From Candidatus Zixiibacteriota bacterium (lineage in GTDB: Bacteria > Zixibacteria > MSB-5A5 > GN15 > FEB-12), in NCBI GenBank assembly GCA_040752815.1, contig JBFMGC010000012.1:1-64000 (forward strand): DNA of 64,000 bases, given 5' to 3'. The notes beneath the pieces were generated by a model. It searched no databases and had not been told where the DNA came from. It saw only the letters and a list, made by a program, of their open reading frames with translations. Positions within the stretch are counted from its first letter, which is position 1, and the number at the start of each line of letters is the position of its first letter. The translations under genes and the position numbers were made by a program. Of this stretch, positions 8,234 to 16,530 are shown piece after piece.

Positions 8234-9421
8234 ATGTCACGTTGCGCTTATGTTCTGCTGACGTTGCTGCTGTTCGCCGCACTCTGGGCCGGCTGCGGCA
8301 GTCCGTGGATCTCGCTGGTCGAAAGAGAGACGACACTTGGACCTCGCCCGTCGCATTACGGCATCAGCCTGCCGTACCCGGTGGCGGCCAAAACCTGGGC
8401 GGGGGACACGTCCGCGATTACCGGTGCGGAGCGTATCATTCCGGTTCTGCTGTCGATTGACCATAAGGGTAGGGTGATAGGTGTAGCGGCCGAGTCGCCG
8501 GCCGATCAACCGGTCGCGGATTTTTATGCGCTGTACCTGAGCGGTTTCCGATTCGAACCGGGTCGGAACAACGATACTGTGTCGGCGATGACCTTGAGGG
8601 TCGCAGTGCAGATTGGCGACGTGGGTCCCAAGCCAATAGTGCACTTTCCGGTCGGCGTTCGCCCCGAGGTAGACAAAAGTGAGCACTATTGGGCTGCTTT
8701 CGAGACGTTGGGAATCCAGCCCGCCCGCCTGAGGAGCTTTCCGTCGTATAATTTTGAGATCGATCCGTTGTCCGACTGGTTTCAATACGAGTACAAGTTC
8801 TTCCGTGTCGATCTGGATACCCTGGGCGAGGTCACTGCTGTCGAGCTTGTGAGGTCCACCTCCCCGGCATTCACCGAGCAGATACGAGCAGCGATAGACT
8901 GGGGCGAATACGAGCCGATGCGCGTGAAGAGCCGCGCGGTTCCGTCCACGAATTACCTTGTAGTGGCGCTGCTGCCCAACGCCGCTTACCCGACCAAAGC
9001 CGTCTCGTTCGAGTCTGCCGAATCGTTGCCAATTTGGGACCGATTGAGAATCCGACTCCTGCCGGATACGATCGGCGAGCTAATGCCCCCCGTACCCAAG
9101 CGCGACTGGTCGGGAGCTATCGCGGATTCTGTTCATCGCATGAGTTTAGCAGAAACGGTTGTATTTGCTCTCGAGGTCGATACGTTGGGAACAGGGGTGA
9201 TAGAGCGGATCGGGAACTCTAACTGGAAAATCCGGAGTTTACTCAATCGACTCTCTCACGACCGGCGGTTCTTCCCAGCTCTTGACTTCGCCGGACAGAC
9301 GAGACCCTGGACAGATCTTGCCCGGATGGTATATCCCTCGGCCGACAGTGTCCGCGTCTGGTTCAGGTGGGGCGAACCAGGTCCGCGCGCAATCACCTAC
9401 CGCGACCGCCCGATTCCGTAG
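8234..9421 (+). CDS. Lipoprotein with three TonB-C-like modules
   Basis: A 395-residue predicted lipoprotein: a hydrophobic signal ends in LWAGC, giving Cys21 as the acylated residue. The rest has no family I can name with certainty, but three segments repeat the layout of the TonB C-terminal domain (strand with an acidic-turn, 'G-x-V', helix, then a 'F-x-P' strand): VLLSIDHKGRVIGV...FRFEPG (about 72-125), FRVDLDTLGEVTAV...YEPMRV (about 192-240), and FALEVDTLGTGVIE...RFFPAL (about 310-355). The final strand region ends VRVWFRW. It would sit in the periplasm, anchored to a membrane. Only about 37 bases separate it from the divergent flippase gene, so the two may share a control region. Confidence 0.8.
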   Translation: MSRCAYVLLTLLLFAALWAGCGSPWISLVERETTLGPRPSHYGISLPYPVAAKTWAGDTSAITGAERIIPVLLSIDHKGRVIGVAAESPADQPVADFYALYLSGFRFEPGRNNDTVSAMTLRVAVQIGDVGPKPIVHFPVGVRPEVDKSEHYWAAFETLGIQPARLRSFPSYNFEIDPLSDWFQYEYKFFRVDLDTLGEVTAVELVRSTSPAFTEQIRAAIDWGEYEPMRVKSRAVPSTNYLVVALLPNAAYPTKAVSFESAESLPIWDRLRIRLLPDTIGELMPPVPKRDWSGAIADSVHRMSLAETVVFALEVDTLGTGVIERIGNSNWKIRSLLNRLSHDRRFFPALDFAGQTRPWTDLARMVYPSADSVRVWFRWGEPGPRAITYRDRPIP

Positions 9422-9666
9422 ACAACCACCATCTGCGGATGGCCTTCCTTCCGGGGCGCAGATACTGCGCTCACTCAGTTCAAATGTACGAAGCCCGCTT
9501 GTAGGCCGTGATTCCAGGCCCTGTCCAACAGCGACTTACCACGGGATTTCTTATCCGGCACCGGGGTTGTCCATCTTTATTGCGGTCATCGGCGGAAGTG
9601 CCTGTTATGGGCGGTCTTAGGAAGAAATTCGTATGCCGCCGGTAGTATAAAAGAAAGGAGGCGGCC

Positions 9667-9888
9667 ATGGTGGTCGCGACTCGACTTATGAACCTGATCT
9701 CCGGTGTTTTGATTCTGGCCAGTGGCGCCTATATCGAGTTGGGTTTCGAAGCAGTACTCTCCGATATCAGTCGGCTGGTAATTGCCTCGGCGGCCCTCAT
9801 GTACTTCATCTGGCGGCTCTGGCGGTTTCTTGGTTCGGAGGTCACTCCACGGAAAGTAGGTACATCGTATCGTCGCGATGGAAATTAG
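9667..9888 (+). CDS. Small two-helix membrane protein of unknown function
   Basis: 73 residues. A very good ribosome site (GAAAGGAGGCGGCC) precedes the ATG, which argues that it is translated. Two hydrophobic segments are visible (about residues 7-25 and 34-54), followed by a basic tail (TPRKVGTSYRRDGN). I do not recognise a family. It lies just upstream of the promoter of the TPR-TonB operon and is probably transcribed separately. The 245 bases before it hold no gene that I can support. Confidence 0.7.
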   Translation: MVVATRLMNLISGVLILASGAYIELGFEAVLSDISRLVIASAALMYFIWRLWRFLGSEVTPRKVGTSYRRDGN

Positions 9889-9891
9889 GGC

Positions 9892-9919
9892 TTGACAATA
9901 GAGGACAATACCATAATTT
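9892..9919 (+). promoter_or_regulatory. Promoter of the TPR-ExbB-ExbD-TonB operon
   Basis: TTGACA at 9892-9897 and TAATTT at 9914-9919 with a 16-bp spacer, about 40 bases before the TTG start of the TPR gene. Confidence 0.65.
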
Positions 9920-9955
9920 AGTCGTCTTGTGTAAGACGGGAATGAAGAGAAGGCA

Positions 9956-11851
9956 TTGAGACAGAACATCTTAGCAGCAGCATTGTGGTTGGCGGCGGCC
10001 TCGATAGTGCTCCCCACGGGGGCCTCGGCTGAGACTCTCGACCAGAATGCGCAGGCGGCCCTCGACGCCGGTGATACGGCGGCCGCTGTTGCTCATATCG
10101 AAAAAGCTATCCAGACCGATCCGACCTACCATTACAACTACCATGTGCTCGGCTTGATCTCGTGTCGCCGAGGTGATTTCCGAAAGGCCCTCGGATACTT
10201 TCAATCGGCGGTGGAGAAAAAGAAGAAGCACTACGAATCGCTTTTCTATCTCGGACAGTGCCAGCTCCAGGTTGAAGACCTCGATGGCGCCCAGAAGTCT
10301 TTCGCGGAAGGCTTGAAAAAAGCCCGCGAAATGAAAGACCGTTTCGAGTACGGTATGGGCCTGGTGTTCATGGCGCGCAAGGAATACCAGGAGGCGGATC
10401 GCTCACTGCGGCGCGCGGTGGCCGCCGATTCCACTCGGGCGGAGTACCACATCGCTCTGGGTGATGTCAACTTTTACCAGGGTGTACCGGCGCTGGCGGT
10501 AAGCGAGTACGAAATCGCCCATGCTCTGGATACGGCCGGAACCGAGGTATACTTCCACTGGGCTGAGGCCTGTCTCGAGAACAAAGATTACACCTGTGCA
10601 ATAGATAAGCTCCGTATCGTGTTGTCGCGCGACTCGACATTCGCGCCCGCTTGGAACCGGGCCGGCGGTATCTACTTCAAAGCGGGGTTATCGTCACGCG
10701 TTCGCGAAGACCGCCTCCAGCGCTTTGCCGACGCGATAGGGTCGTACGAGCGCTATATCCAGTTGGCCAATGTCCAGCCCGATTCTACCACCGTGCGGGC
10801 GTTTTTCGAAACAGCTATGGCGTATGCCAACATCTTCCGCTATGAAGAGGCGCTGCCGTACTTTGAGAAGGTCCTGGCCATTCCCTACGAGCCGCGTGAT
10901 ATCTACTTCCACTACGGCAAGGCACTCTGGGGGGTCAAGCAGTATGACCGCGCTGCTGAGCTGATGGAGAAACACGAGGCATGGGCGGCGTCACAAGACG
11001 ACAATGCCTCGCGTGTCGACCAGGCGGAACTCTACAAGATTCTTGGGGATTGCTACTTCTACAGCCAGCCCAAGCGGTACTCGGAAGCGGTCGGATACTA
11101 CCGCAAATCGCTTGACGCCGACGCTAACCAGCCGCGCGTACTGCAGAACCTGGCGGTAGCGCTGCATACGCTCGAACGCTACGGCGAGGCGATGCATTAC
11201 TACGAGCTCCGCAAAGCCGCCGGTGTCGACAGCGCCTCGGCCACCATTCTCAAGAACGCGTCGCTCTGTGCCTTGCGCATCGCCGGAGATGAGTCCGGGG
11301 CTATGGACGACGAGGGTTTGCTTGAAGAGGACCAGGCTGCCGCTGGCAGTGTCGTCGATACGTTCACGAACCCGTCGCTCAACTACTATCAGGTGGCGGT
11401 AGATTACATGAAGCAGTATCTGAATTTCATGCCCAACGATACCTCCACTTACGAGCGCCTGGCCAACACTTACCTGTACCAGCTTCAGGACTGCGCCAAC
11501 GGTGTGGCCGCCTGCGAGCGGGTGCTGGCGCTGGACCCGAACAATTGTCAGGCCAAAAAGTCGATCGGTTTCGCTTATTTCACCGGCAGTATCTGCGGGA
11601 AGGATCTGAGCAAGACCCTCAAATACATGCTGCAGGCGCAGGAGTGTCTCTCCGCCAAGGGGCCGTGCACGGATGTCGCGCTCATGACCTGGATCGCCCA
11701 GGCGTACCACCTTCGGGCGGTGGCCGGCACCGCCGACGCGAACAGCGATTACAAGAACGCCTTTGAATGGTACGGCCGCGTCTTGAAGTGTGACCCTAAC
11801 AACGCTGAGGCCAGGAAGGGCGCCGACGATACCCAATTCGAATTCAATTGA
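9956..11851 (+). CDS. Periplasmic tetratricopeptide-repeat protein
   Basis: 631 residues. The start is a TTG with AGAGAAGG five bases before it; a signal peptide covers about residues 1-25 (LAAALWLAAASIVLPTGASAE). Almost the whole mature protein is TPR units: recognisable repeats include HYNYHVLGLISCRRGDFRKA, YESLFYLGQCQLQVEDLDGA, YHIALGDVNFYQGVPALA, FHWAEACLENKDYTCAID, and LQNLAVALHTLERYGEAMH, with a last set before the C-terminus. TPR arrays bind other proteins. As the first gene of a cluster with ExbB, two ExbD and TonB, it probably scaffolds or positions that energy-transducing complex or its clients in the periplasm. Only 28 bases separate it from the next gene. Confidence 0.9.
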   Translation: MRQNILAAALWLAAASIVLPTGASAETLDQNAQAALDAGDTAAAVAHIEKAIQTDPTYHYNYHVLGLISCRRGDFRKALGYFQSAVEKKKKHYESLFYLGQCQLQVEDLDGAQKSFAEGLKKAREMKDRFEYGMGLVFMARKEYQEADRSLRRAVAADSTRAEYHIALGDVNFYQGVPALAVSEYEIAHALDTAGTEVYFHWAEACLENKDYTCAIDKLRIVLSRDSTFAPAWNRAGGIYFKAGLSSRVREDRLQRFADAIGSYERYIQLANVQPDSTTVRAFFETAMAYANIFRYEEALPYFEKVLAIPYEPRDIYFHYGKALWGVKQYDRAAELMEKHEAWAASQDDNASRVDQAELYKILGDCYFYSQPKRYSEAVGYYRKSLDADANQPRVLQNLAVALHTLERYGEAMHYYELRKAAGVDSASATILKNASLCALRIAGDESGAMDDEGLLEEDQAAAGSVVDTFTNPSLNYYQVAVDYMKQYLNFMPNDTSTYERLANTYLYQLQDCANGVAACERVLALDPNNCQAKKSIGFAYFTGSICGKDLSKTLKYMLQAQECLSAKGPCTDVALMTWIAQAYHLRAVAGTADANSDYKNAFEWYGRVLKCDPNNAEARKGADDTQFEFN

Positions 11852-11879
11852 TTACAACGCGAAGATGTTAGGTGTTTGA

Positions 11880-12749
11880 ATGGCAGATGGGGAAAAAATA
11901 AGCCCTGGAGGATCGAGGATAACCGATCAGGAGCGATATCGCTATATCGGATTCGAGGTATTCCCCGGCACTCCGAAAGACCTGTTCTCAAACGACGCCG
12001 AGAAGGTCAGGCTCGTGGACGCCGTGCGCAAACGGCGCGAATCCAGAGATACGCTCCGCGATGACTGCAAACTGCTCGAAGAGCGTGTCGGCTCCGGTGA
12101 GCGCCTGGTTCTGGCGATCGCCTCGGTCATCATGCTACTGGCCCTTTTTCTCCCCTGGTACTCGGCCTACACCGTGGTAGCGGATACACCCGCCGCCGGT
12201 GTGTCGACATCCCAGGGCGGTGCGTCTCAGACTTCCGGTACGACCGGCGGTGTGACAGCCACCCGCCCCGGCCAGCGGGCCAACGAGGAAATCATCACCG
12301 GTCACGCCGCTCGTGCTAAGACGCACAAAGTGTTCACGCGGCTTTCCGGCCTCGGGATGTTCGGTTCGCTCGGCTCAGTCGGCGGGGCGGTGTTTTCGTC
12401 AGGGTTCATCCTGATGCTCTCGGGACTACTGATGCTCGTTTTCACGTTGTCGTGTCTGGCCATCCCCATCATGAATCTCTACAGCCTCTTTGGGCTGAAG
12501 GGAAAGCCGGATGACATCGCCGTCATGTTGAAGAAAAACCTGCGCCTTAACTGGATCCCCCTCCTGCTGCTCCTGGTTGTTGTCATATTGTCCTTTTTCG
12601 GTTCGAGCTACGGTTTCGATGCCGAGAGGACATTCGCCAGCCTGGGCGGAAGCTATGGCATAGGCGCGGTGTTCAACACCCTGTCGTGGGGGATATTCGT
12701 GGCGCTGGCTGCCTCGATAGTCGTGGCGGTCAAAGGAATTGAAATCTAA
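11880..12749 (+). CDS. Four-helix membrane protein of the TonB cluster, unknown function
   Basis: 289 residues. A soluble, charged N-terminus (about 75 residues) is followed by a membrane segment (LVLAIASVIMLLALFLPWY), a roughly 60-residue Ser/Thr/Gly-rich loop, and three further hydrophobic segments (around 170-205, 222-246 and 264-287). I do not recognise the family. It is embedded between the TPR gene (28-base gap) and exbB (about 29-base gap to the chosen start), so it is probably an accessory inner-membrane part of the same machine. The ribosome site (TTAGGTG) is modest. Confidence 0.8.
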   Translation: MADGEKISPGGSRITDQERYRYIGFEVFPGTPKDLFSNDAEKVRLVDAVRKRRESRDTLRDDCKLLEERVGSGERLVLAIASVIMLLALFLPWYSAYTVVADTPAAGVSTSQGGASQTSGTTGGVTATRPGQRANEEIITGHAARAKTHKVFTRLSGLGMFGSLGSVGGAVFSSGFILMLSGLLMLVFTLSCLAIPIMNLYSLFGLKGKPDDIAVMLKKNLRLNWIPLLLLLVVVILSFFGSSYGFDAERTFASLGGSYGIGAVFNTLSWGIFVALAASIVVAVKGIEI

Positions 12750-12778
12750 TTGCACTATTGTTCGGAGGATTTGAAGAA

Positions 12779-13540
12779 GTGGTTAAACAGACGCTATTCG
12801 TCACACTGAACGCCGTCGTGGCGTTCGCCATCGGCTTTGGGCTTTTTTATGGCGTATTCAGAACGTCGGAGTCGCCGATCATCCACTCGATCTACCAGGG
12901 CGGACCCCTGGTTGTCGTGCTGATCATGATTCTGATCATGCTCCTCGTGTTCGTGATCGAGCGGTACTTTTCCCTTTACGCTGTGGCCAAGGGGAAAAGT
13001 TCCGTCCAGGTGTTCTTCAAGAAGCTGATCACGCTCCTGCAGAACAACGATTACGACGGCGCCCTGGCGGCCTGTGACAAACAGCGCGGCACGACCGCCA
13101 ACGTACTTCGAGCCGGTATCGAGCGGTATCGCGAAGTCAAAGACAATAACGGCATCGACGCCGAAAAGAAGATCACGTTAACTCAGACAGCCATCGAAGA
13201 GGCCAACGCCCTCGAAGGTCCGCTACTGGAACGCAACCTGATCGCTCTCTCTACAATCGCGTCTATCGCCACCATGGTCGGCCTGCTCGGCACCACGATC
13301 GGCATGATCCGCGCTTTTGCGGCGACCGGTAATGTCGAGGGCGGTGTGATTGACGCCACCCAGTTGGCAGTCGGTATTTCCGAGGCGCTGGTCAATACGG
13401 CCGGCGGACTGATCTCAGGTATTCTCGGAATCTTCTTCTATAATTTCTTTGTTAACAAAGTAGACGCGTTTAACTACACGACCGACGAGGCCACGTTCGA
13501 GGTGATCCAGTTGCTCAAGGCGAAAGAGGCCAAGTCCTAA
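12779..13540 (+). CDS. exbB: MotA/TolQ/ExbB proton channel protein
   Basis: About 253 residues. ExbB-type subunit that forms the pentameric proton channel energising TonB. Membrane segments: NAVVAFAIGFGLFYGVF near the N-terminus, GGPLVVVLIMILIMLLVFV before the conserved ER of the cytoplasmic domain, then the two family-defining segments containing TMVGLLGTTIGMIRAF and GISEALVNTAGGLISGILG. The cytoplasmic loop between them carries ALAACDKQRG and the NALEGPLLERNL helix. The frame is open from a TTG at 12758, but that overlaps the GGAGGA at 12764-12769; the GTG at 12779 sits nine bases after it and is the better start. Confidence 0.93.
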   Translation: MVKQTLFVTLNAVVAFAIGFGLFYGVFRTSESPIIHSIYQGGPLVVVLIMILIMLLVFVIERYFSLYAVAKGKSSVQVFFKKLITLLQNNDYDGALAACDKQRGTTANVLRAGIERYREVKDNNGIDAEKKITLTQTAIEEANALEGPLLERNLIALSTIASIATMVGLLGTTIGMIRAFAATGNVEGGVIDATQLAVGISEALVNTAGGLISGILGIFFYNFFVNKVDAFNYTTDEATFEVIQLLKAKEAKS

Positions 13541-13557
13541 CGGAAGTGCAGGCAACC

Positions 13558-14028
13558 ATGGCTATTAAGAAAAAACGCCGGATTTCCATCCGGATTGACA
13601 TGACGCCGATGGTGGATATCGCCTTTCTCTTGCTGATATTCTACATGGCGACCACCACGTTCAAACCACCGGAAGCGCGCGCGGTCGATCTGCCGGAGTC
13701 GCACTCCCAGATCGAGCTTCCCGACAAAGACATCATCAACCTGACCGTCACCAAGGACGACTCGGTCTATGTCGATTTCGTCAAGGAAGTTGAGGTGGAA
13801 ATCGAGGGTCAGTTGATAACGACCAAGGGGCGCATCGTGCGCAAAGTCGACATATACAACGTTGCCCCCGAGTTGTTGCGCGCCCGCGGCGAGCAGTTCC
13901 GCGCCCTGGTAGTGGTGAAAGCCGACCACAAGGCGAATTTTGGATTGATGCAGGATATCATGAAACAGATGCAGGAAAACCAACTGAACCGTTTCCTGAT
14001 AATCACTGACCACGAGGTGGAAAGCTGA
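13558..14028 (+). CDS. exbD: ExbD/TolR-family proton-channel partner, first copy
   Basis: 156 residues from the ATG at 13558. A short basic N-terminus (KKKRRISIRI) is followed by DMTPMVDIAFLLLIFYM, the single membrane helix of ExbD, with the proton-carrying Asp at position 20. The periplasmic domain ends with the typical RALVVVKADHKANFGLMQDIM. It is separated from exbB by 17 bases. A GTG at 13546 in the same frame lacks a good ribosome site. Works with ExbB and TonB. Confidence 0.93.
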   Translation: MAIKKKRRISIRIDMTPMVDIAFLLLIFYMATTTFKPPEARAVDLPESHSQIELPDKDIINLTVTKDDSVYVDFVKEVEVEIEGQLITTKGRIVRKVDIYNVAPELLRARGEQFRALVVVKADHKANFGLMQDIMKQMQENQLNRFLIITDHEVES

Positions 14029-14120
14029 TCGTCGCAGGGCGCAAGGTAAGTGTGATCGTTAACCTGACGGTATTCCCTGAGCGCGACATCGCGGTGCCGT
14101 CGAAGGGAGCGTGAGAATAA

Positions 14121-14780
14121 ATGGCAGGCGAAGTCGTCGAAAGAGCAGCAAAGGGTCATAAGAAAGGCCTGCGCCGTCCGAAACGGAGACTGGCAATCCG
14201 TATTGATATGACGCCGATGGTCGATATCGCCTTTCTGCTGCTGATTTTCTATATGGTCACCACGGTGTTCTCGATGCCTCAGGCGATGGAGATCAACCTG
14301 CCCAAGCCGGAGGAGATGGTCGACACGCTGGAGATCAAGGAATCGAATCTTCTGACCATTCGGGTCGATTCCCTCAGCCGGTATTGGTGGCACATCGGCA
14401 CCGCCAAGGAGAGCAACCCTCCAAAGCTGCTGCCGTCGGATCCAAACAAGCCGGACACGGTGCTGTACCGACTGAATTCCGACAGCCTCCGGACGCTGTT
14501 GATTAGCCTCAACCGGGAGAATCCCAAGCTGAACACGCTGGTGCTGATTAACCGAAAGGCCAGGTACGAGGATATGGTCAATATCCTTGACGAAATCGAC
14601 TATCTGGAGCGGGGCTGGAACGCCGGCCTGGCCCAGCAACTGAACAAGAAGGTGAACGAGCTGACTGAGGCGGATGGTAAGTTCTCTTACCGGTACGCCA
14701 TTGGTGAGTGGGTCGAACGAGATGACCGCATTCAGAGTTTTGCCGAGCAGGCGGCTCTGGCCAGCGGTGATCTCAGGTAG
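14121..14780 (+). CDS. exbD: ExbD/TolR-family proton-channel partner, longer second copy
   Basis: 219 residues, about 60 more than the first copy. The membrane helix DMTPMVDIAFLLLIFYM is nearly identical, with the essential Asp at position 35. The periplasmic part is divergent and contains an insert with NPPKLLPSDPNKPDT, and a C-terminal extension after NILDEIDYLERG. Two different ExbD proteins beside one ExbB suggest a heteromeric stator or two alternative complexes. The 92 bases between the two exbD genes hold no gene that I can support. Confidence 0.92.
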   Translation: MAGEVVERAAKGHKKGLRRPKRRLAIRIDMTPMVDIAFLLLIFYMVTTVFSMPQAMEINLPKPEEMVDTLEIKESNLLTIRVDSLSRYWWHIGTAKESNPPKLLPSDPNKPDTVLYRLNSDSLRTLLISLNRENPKLNTLVLINRKARYEDMVNILDEIDYLERGWNAGLAQQLNKKVNELTEADGKFSYRYAIGEWVERDDRIQSFAEQAALASGDLR

Positions 14781-14830
14781 CGCAAACCGGCAGGCGGCCG
14801 ACGCGGTATAAGAAGTAGAGGTGATGGTAT

Positions 14831-15562
14831 ATGGCAAGTAATGAATCGGCCCTGTATTCACCGTACGGAGCCTATGAACTGAAGGCGAAGTACCAGCGCA
14901 ATTTCATGTTTGGGACGCTGGCCACGACTACGTTCATACTGCTCATTCTCGTTGTCGCCTGGCTGATTCAGCAGATGGGCGGCGAGGAAGCAATCAACAC
15001 GGAGCCGGTCAGGATCACGACTGTGGCCGACCTCGGCCCGCCGCCGACCCTGGCCAAGAAACCGCCGCAGGTCCAGGTCAACCAGCCTAACGTAGCGGCA
15101 CCTAAAGTTGGTATCCCGACTCCGGTAGCTGACGACGAGGTCATGGACGAAGATGTCGTGCTGGCCACTCGTGAAGAGATGGCGGACATCGTGGCGCCGG
15201 ATATTGTGTCCGACGGTTCCTCGCAGGATATCGTGGTCGATATCGCCGAGGAAGACTACCTGCCGTCAATGGACGAGTTCGTGCCGGTAGAGGTACCGGC
15301 CGAGATGATCTACGAAGAGATGCCGGAGTATCCGCGCCTGGCCAAGGACGCCGGCCTGGAGGGGAGGGTCTGGATAAAAGCTCTGGTTGGCAAAGACGGT
15401 TCGGTCAAGGATGCGGCGGTTTACAAGTCGTCGGGGACGCCGCTTCTCGACGATGCTGCCCTGAAGTCCGCACCGAAGAACAAATTCAAGCCGGCCATTC
15501 AGAACGGACGTCCAGTAGCGATGTGGGTGACATACAAAGTAGATTTCGTTATTAAGCAATAG
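14831..15562 (+). CDS. tonB: TonB-family energy transducer
   Basis: 243 residues. A cytoplasmic N-terminus of about 25 residues is followed by one membrane helix (FGTLATTTFILLILVVAWL). Then comes a Pro- and acid-rich spacer (PPPTLAKKPPQVQVNQP onward) that would span the periplasm. The C-terminal TonB domain starts near residue 165 with YPRLAKDAGLEG and shows the family elements VGKDGSVKDAAVYKSSG, LLDDAALKSA, NKFKPAIQNGRPVAMWV and a last strand VDFVIKQ. It would deliver proton-motive energy from ExbBD to outer-membrane receptors such as the BtuB-type receptor in this window. It is the last gene of the cluster and is followed by a strong terminator. Confidence 0.94.
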   Translation: MASNESALYSPYGAYELKAKYQRNFMFGTLATTTFILLILVVAWLIQQMGGEEAINTEPVRITTVADLGPPPTLAKKPPQVQVNQPNVAAPKVGIPTPVADDEVMDEDVVLATREEMADIVAPDIVSDGSSQDIVVDIAEEDYLPSMDEFVPVEVPAEMIYEEMPEYPRLAKDAGLEGRVWIKALVGKDGSVKDAAVYKSSGTPLLDDAALKSAPKNKFKPAIQNGRPVAMWVTYKVDFVIKQ

Positions 15563-15588
15563 AACATTCAAGAGGTAAGATCGCCAGG

Positions 15589-15615
15589 CGCCCGGCTTCG
15601 TGCCGGGCGTTTTTC
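15589..15615 (+). terminator. Intrinsic terminator of the TonB operon
   Basis: Perfect 8-bp stem CGCCCGGC (15589-15596) / GCCGGGCG (15602-15609) with a 5-base loop, followed by TTTTTC. It lies 26 bases after the tonB stop. Confidence 0.92.
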
Positions 15616-15812
15616 TTTGTATCCGGCGAATAGGTAATCCACTCTTTGAATGCTCTCTCAGAAGTCTAAAGTCGTTGCAGCAGAGCCTGCCCCGGACTTG
15701 ATCCCGGGTCCTTGTCCGGACCCGATAGAAGAGGGCCCGGACTGAGACCTGCCGCCGCTCCTCCCGGGTGGGTAATGGACGTCCTCGTCCACCACCAATC
15801 GGCGCCAGGTCC

Positions 15813-15890
15813 CACTTCGAGCCCGACCCGCGGAGCGAGTCGGGCTCGAAGCAAGACCCGACGCAACAGATCGAGGTTTTGAGACAGCTT
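15813..15890. repeat. Dispersed intergenic repeat, copy 1
   Basis: This lies in the 15616-16160 spacer, which otherwise holds no gene that I can support. It is about 75-80 percent identical, by eye, to 57029-57107. The core is a palindrome, CGAGCCCGAC / GTCGGGCTCG, around CCGCGGAGCGA, followed by a shared tail (GACGC-ACAGATC...TTG-AAGAC-GCTT pattern). Just upstream, 15769-15793 shares GGGTGGG-N5-GACGTCCTCGTC with the inverted spacer element near 1423-1447. Confidence 0.65.
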
Positions 15891-16165
15891 GTTTGGTTTG
15901 GATTCGTGAAGTTTCGCACTTCGTGCTGCCGGGCCCCGCCGCGGCGGACTACCCGGCCAACAAACACGCCATGTGATCTTTCAATACTCCCGAAACCTTG
16001 GGGCACCAGCATGACGGGATTGAAGCGCTTGCTCGCCGTGGCGAGGTTCCGCCCTGCGGCTCCAACCCCACTCGAAGGGTGAGCCGGTCGGACAGTCTAT
16101 CTTCTTGACGGACCGTAGGTTAGAATTTTAGCTGTTCCCCGCCTCGAAATTTCTCATTTTTCCTC

Positions 16166-16194
16166 TTGACACCTGCACAAATGTGCAGTATTTT
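16166..16194 (+). promoter_or_regulatory. Promoter with an embedded LexA-type (SOS) palindrome
   Basis: TTGACA at 16166-16171 and TATTTT at 16189-16194, exactly 17 bp apart. The spacer contains a perfect 16-bp palindrome CTGCACAAATGTGCAG at 16173-16188. It contains TGC-N-C-N4-G-N-GCA, which I recall as the LexA site reported for Fibrobacter succinogenes. A repressor bound here would block RNA polymerase directly. The downstream unit is a zinc-ribbon protein and a DNA-repair-like helicase, which suits SOS control. I infer the repressor; no lexA gene is in the window. Confidence 0.75.
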
Positions 16195-16234
16195 CCGATC
16201 AAGCCAATATGAACCCTTTAGGCCAGGAGGCCAT

Positions 16235-16495
16235 GTGAAAACCAATATGCTCCTCGATCAATTCCCGACCGCAACCCAGGTCGGCCTGTTTCCCATAGTC
16301 ACCGCGCCGCTGGCAAGCGAGATTGATTTCGACAATCTGCACCCGTTCCCGACTGTCGATCTCTACCAGTTCAGCGACAGCGACAACTACGCTTACCAGA
16401 ATGTCGAAACCTGCCCGGACTGCTCCGGAGGTATGATCCGCCAGGGACGATGCTGCGCCTGCCCATCGTGCGGGTTTGAGAGTTGTCTGGCCTGA
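16235..16495 (+). CDS. Small zinc-ribbon protein, first gene of the SOS-like unit
   Basis: 86 residues from a GTG at 16235, four bases after a perfect AGGAGG. The first 55 residues are non-repetitive and acidic with no recognised domain. The C-terminus is a zinc ribbon: Cys60 and Cys63 (CPDC), then Cys73, Cys74, Cys76 and Cys79 (CCACPSC), and Cys84. The CPDCSG...CPSCGFESC pattern resembles the ribbon that ends B12-dependent ribonucleotide reductases, here detached. An ATG at 16233 is out of frame and is followed at once by TGA. It lies 35 bases upstream of the helicase gene and is almost certainly co-transcribed, so it may be a nucleic-acid or helicase partner. Specific function unknown. Confidence 0.75.
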   Translation: MKTNMLLDQFPTATQVGLFPIVTAPLASEIDFDNLHPFPTVDLYQFSDSDNYAYQNVETCPDCSGGMIRQGRCCACPSCGFESCLA

Positions 16496-16530
16496 GGTGG
16501 AATGGTGGATCCCGGCAGGGAGGAAGACTG

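Noticed and set aside
13809-14861. A 350-codon minus-strand open frame over the exbD genes
   Set aside because: The plus strand has two unmistakable ExbD proteins and good spacing; the antisense product has no domain.
15666-15866. Short minus-strand frame reading LLRARLA-RVG, also seen near 57000
   Set aside because: Both copies fall inside the dispersed repeat and share only the repeat-encoded peptide; no ribosome site or conserved continuation.
16489-16530. Spacer before the helicase as a separate promoter
   Set aside because: Only 35 bases with no -10/-35 pair; the helicase is best read as co-transcribed with the zinc-ribbon gene.
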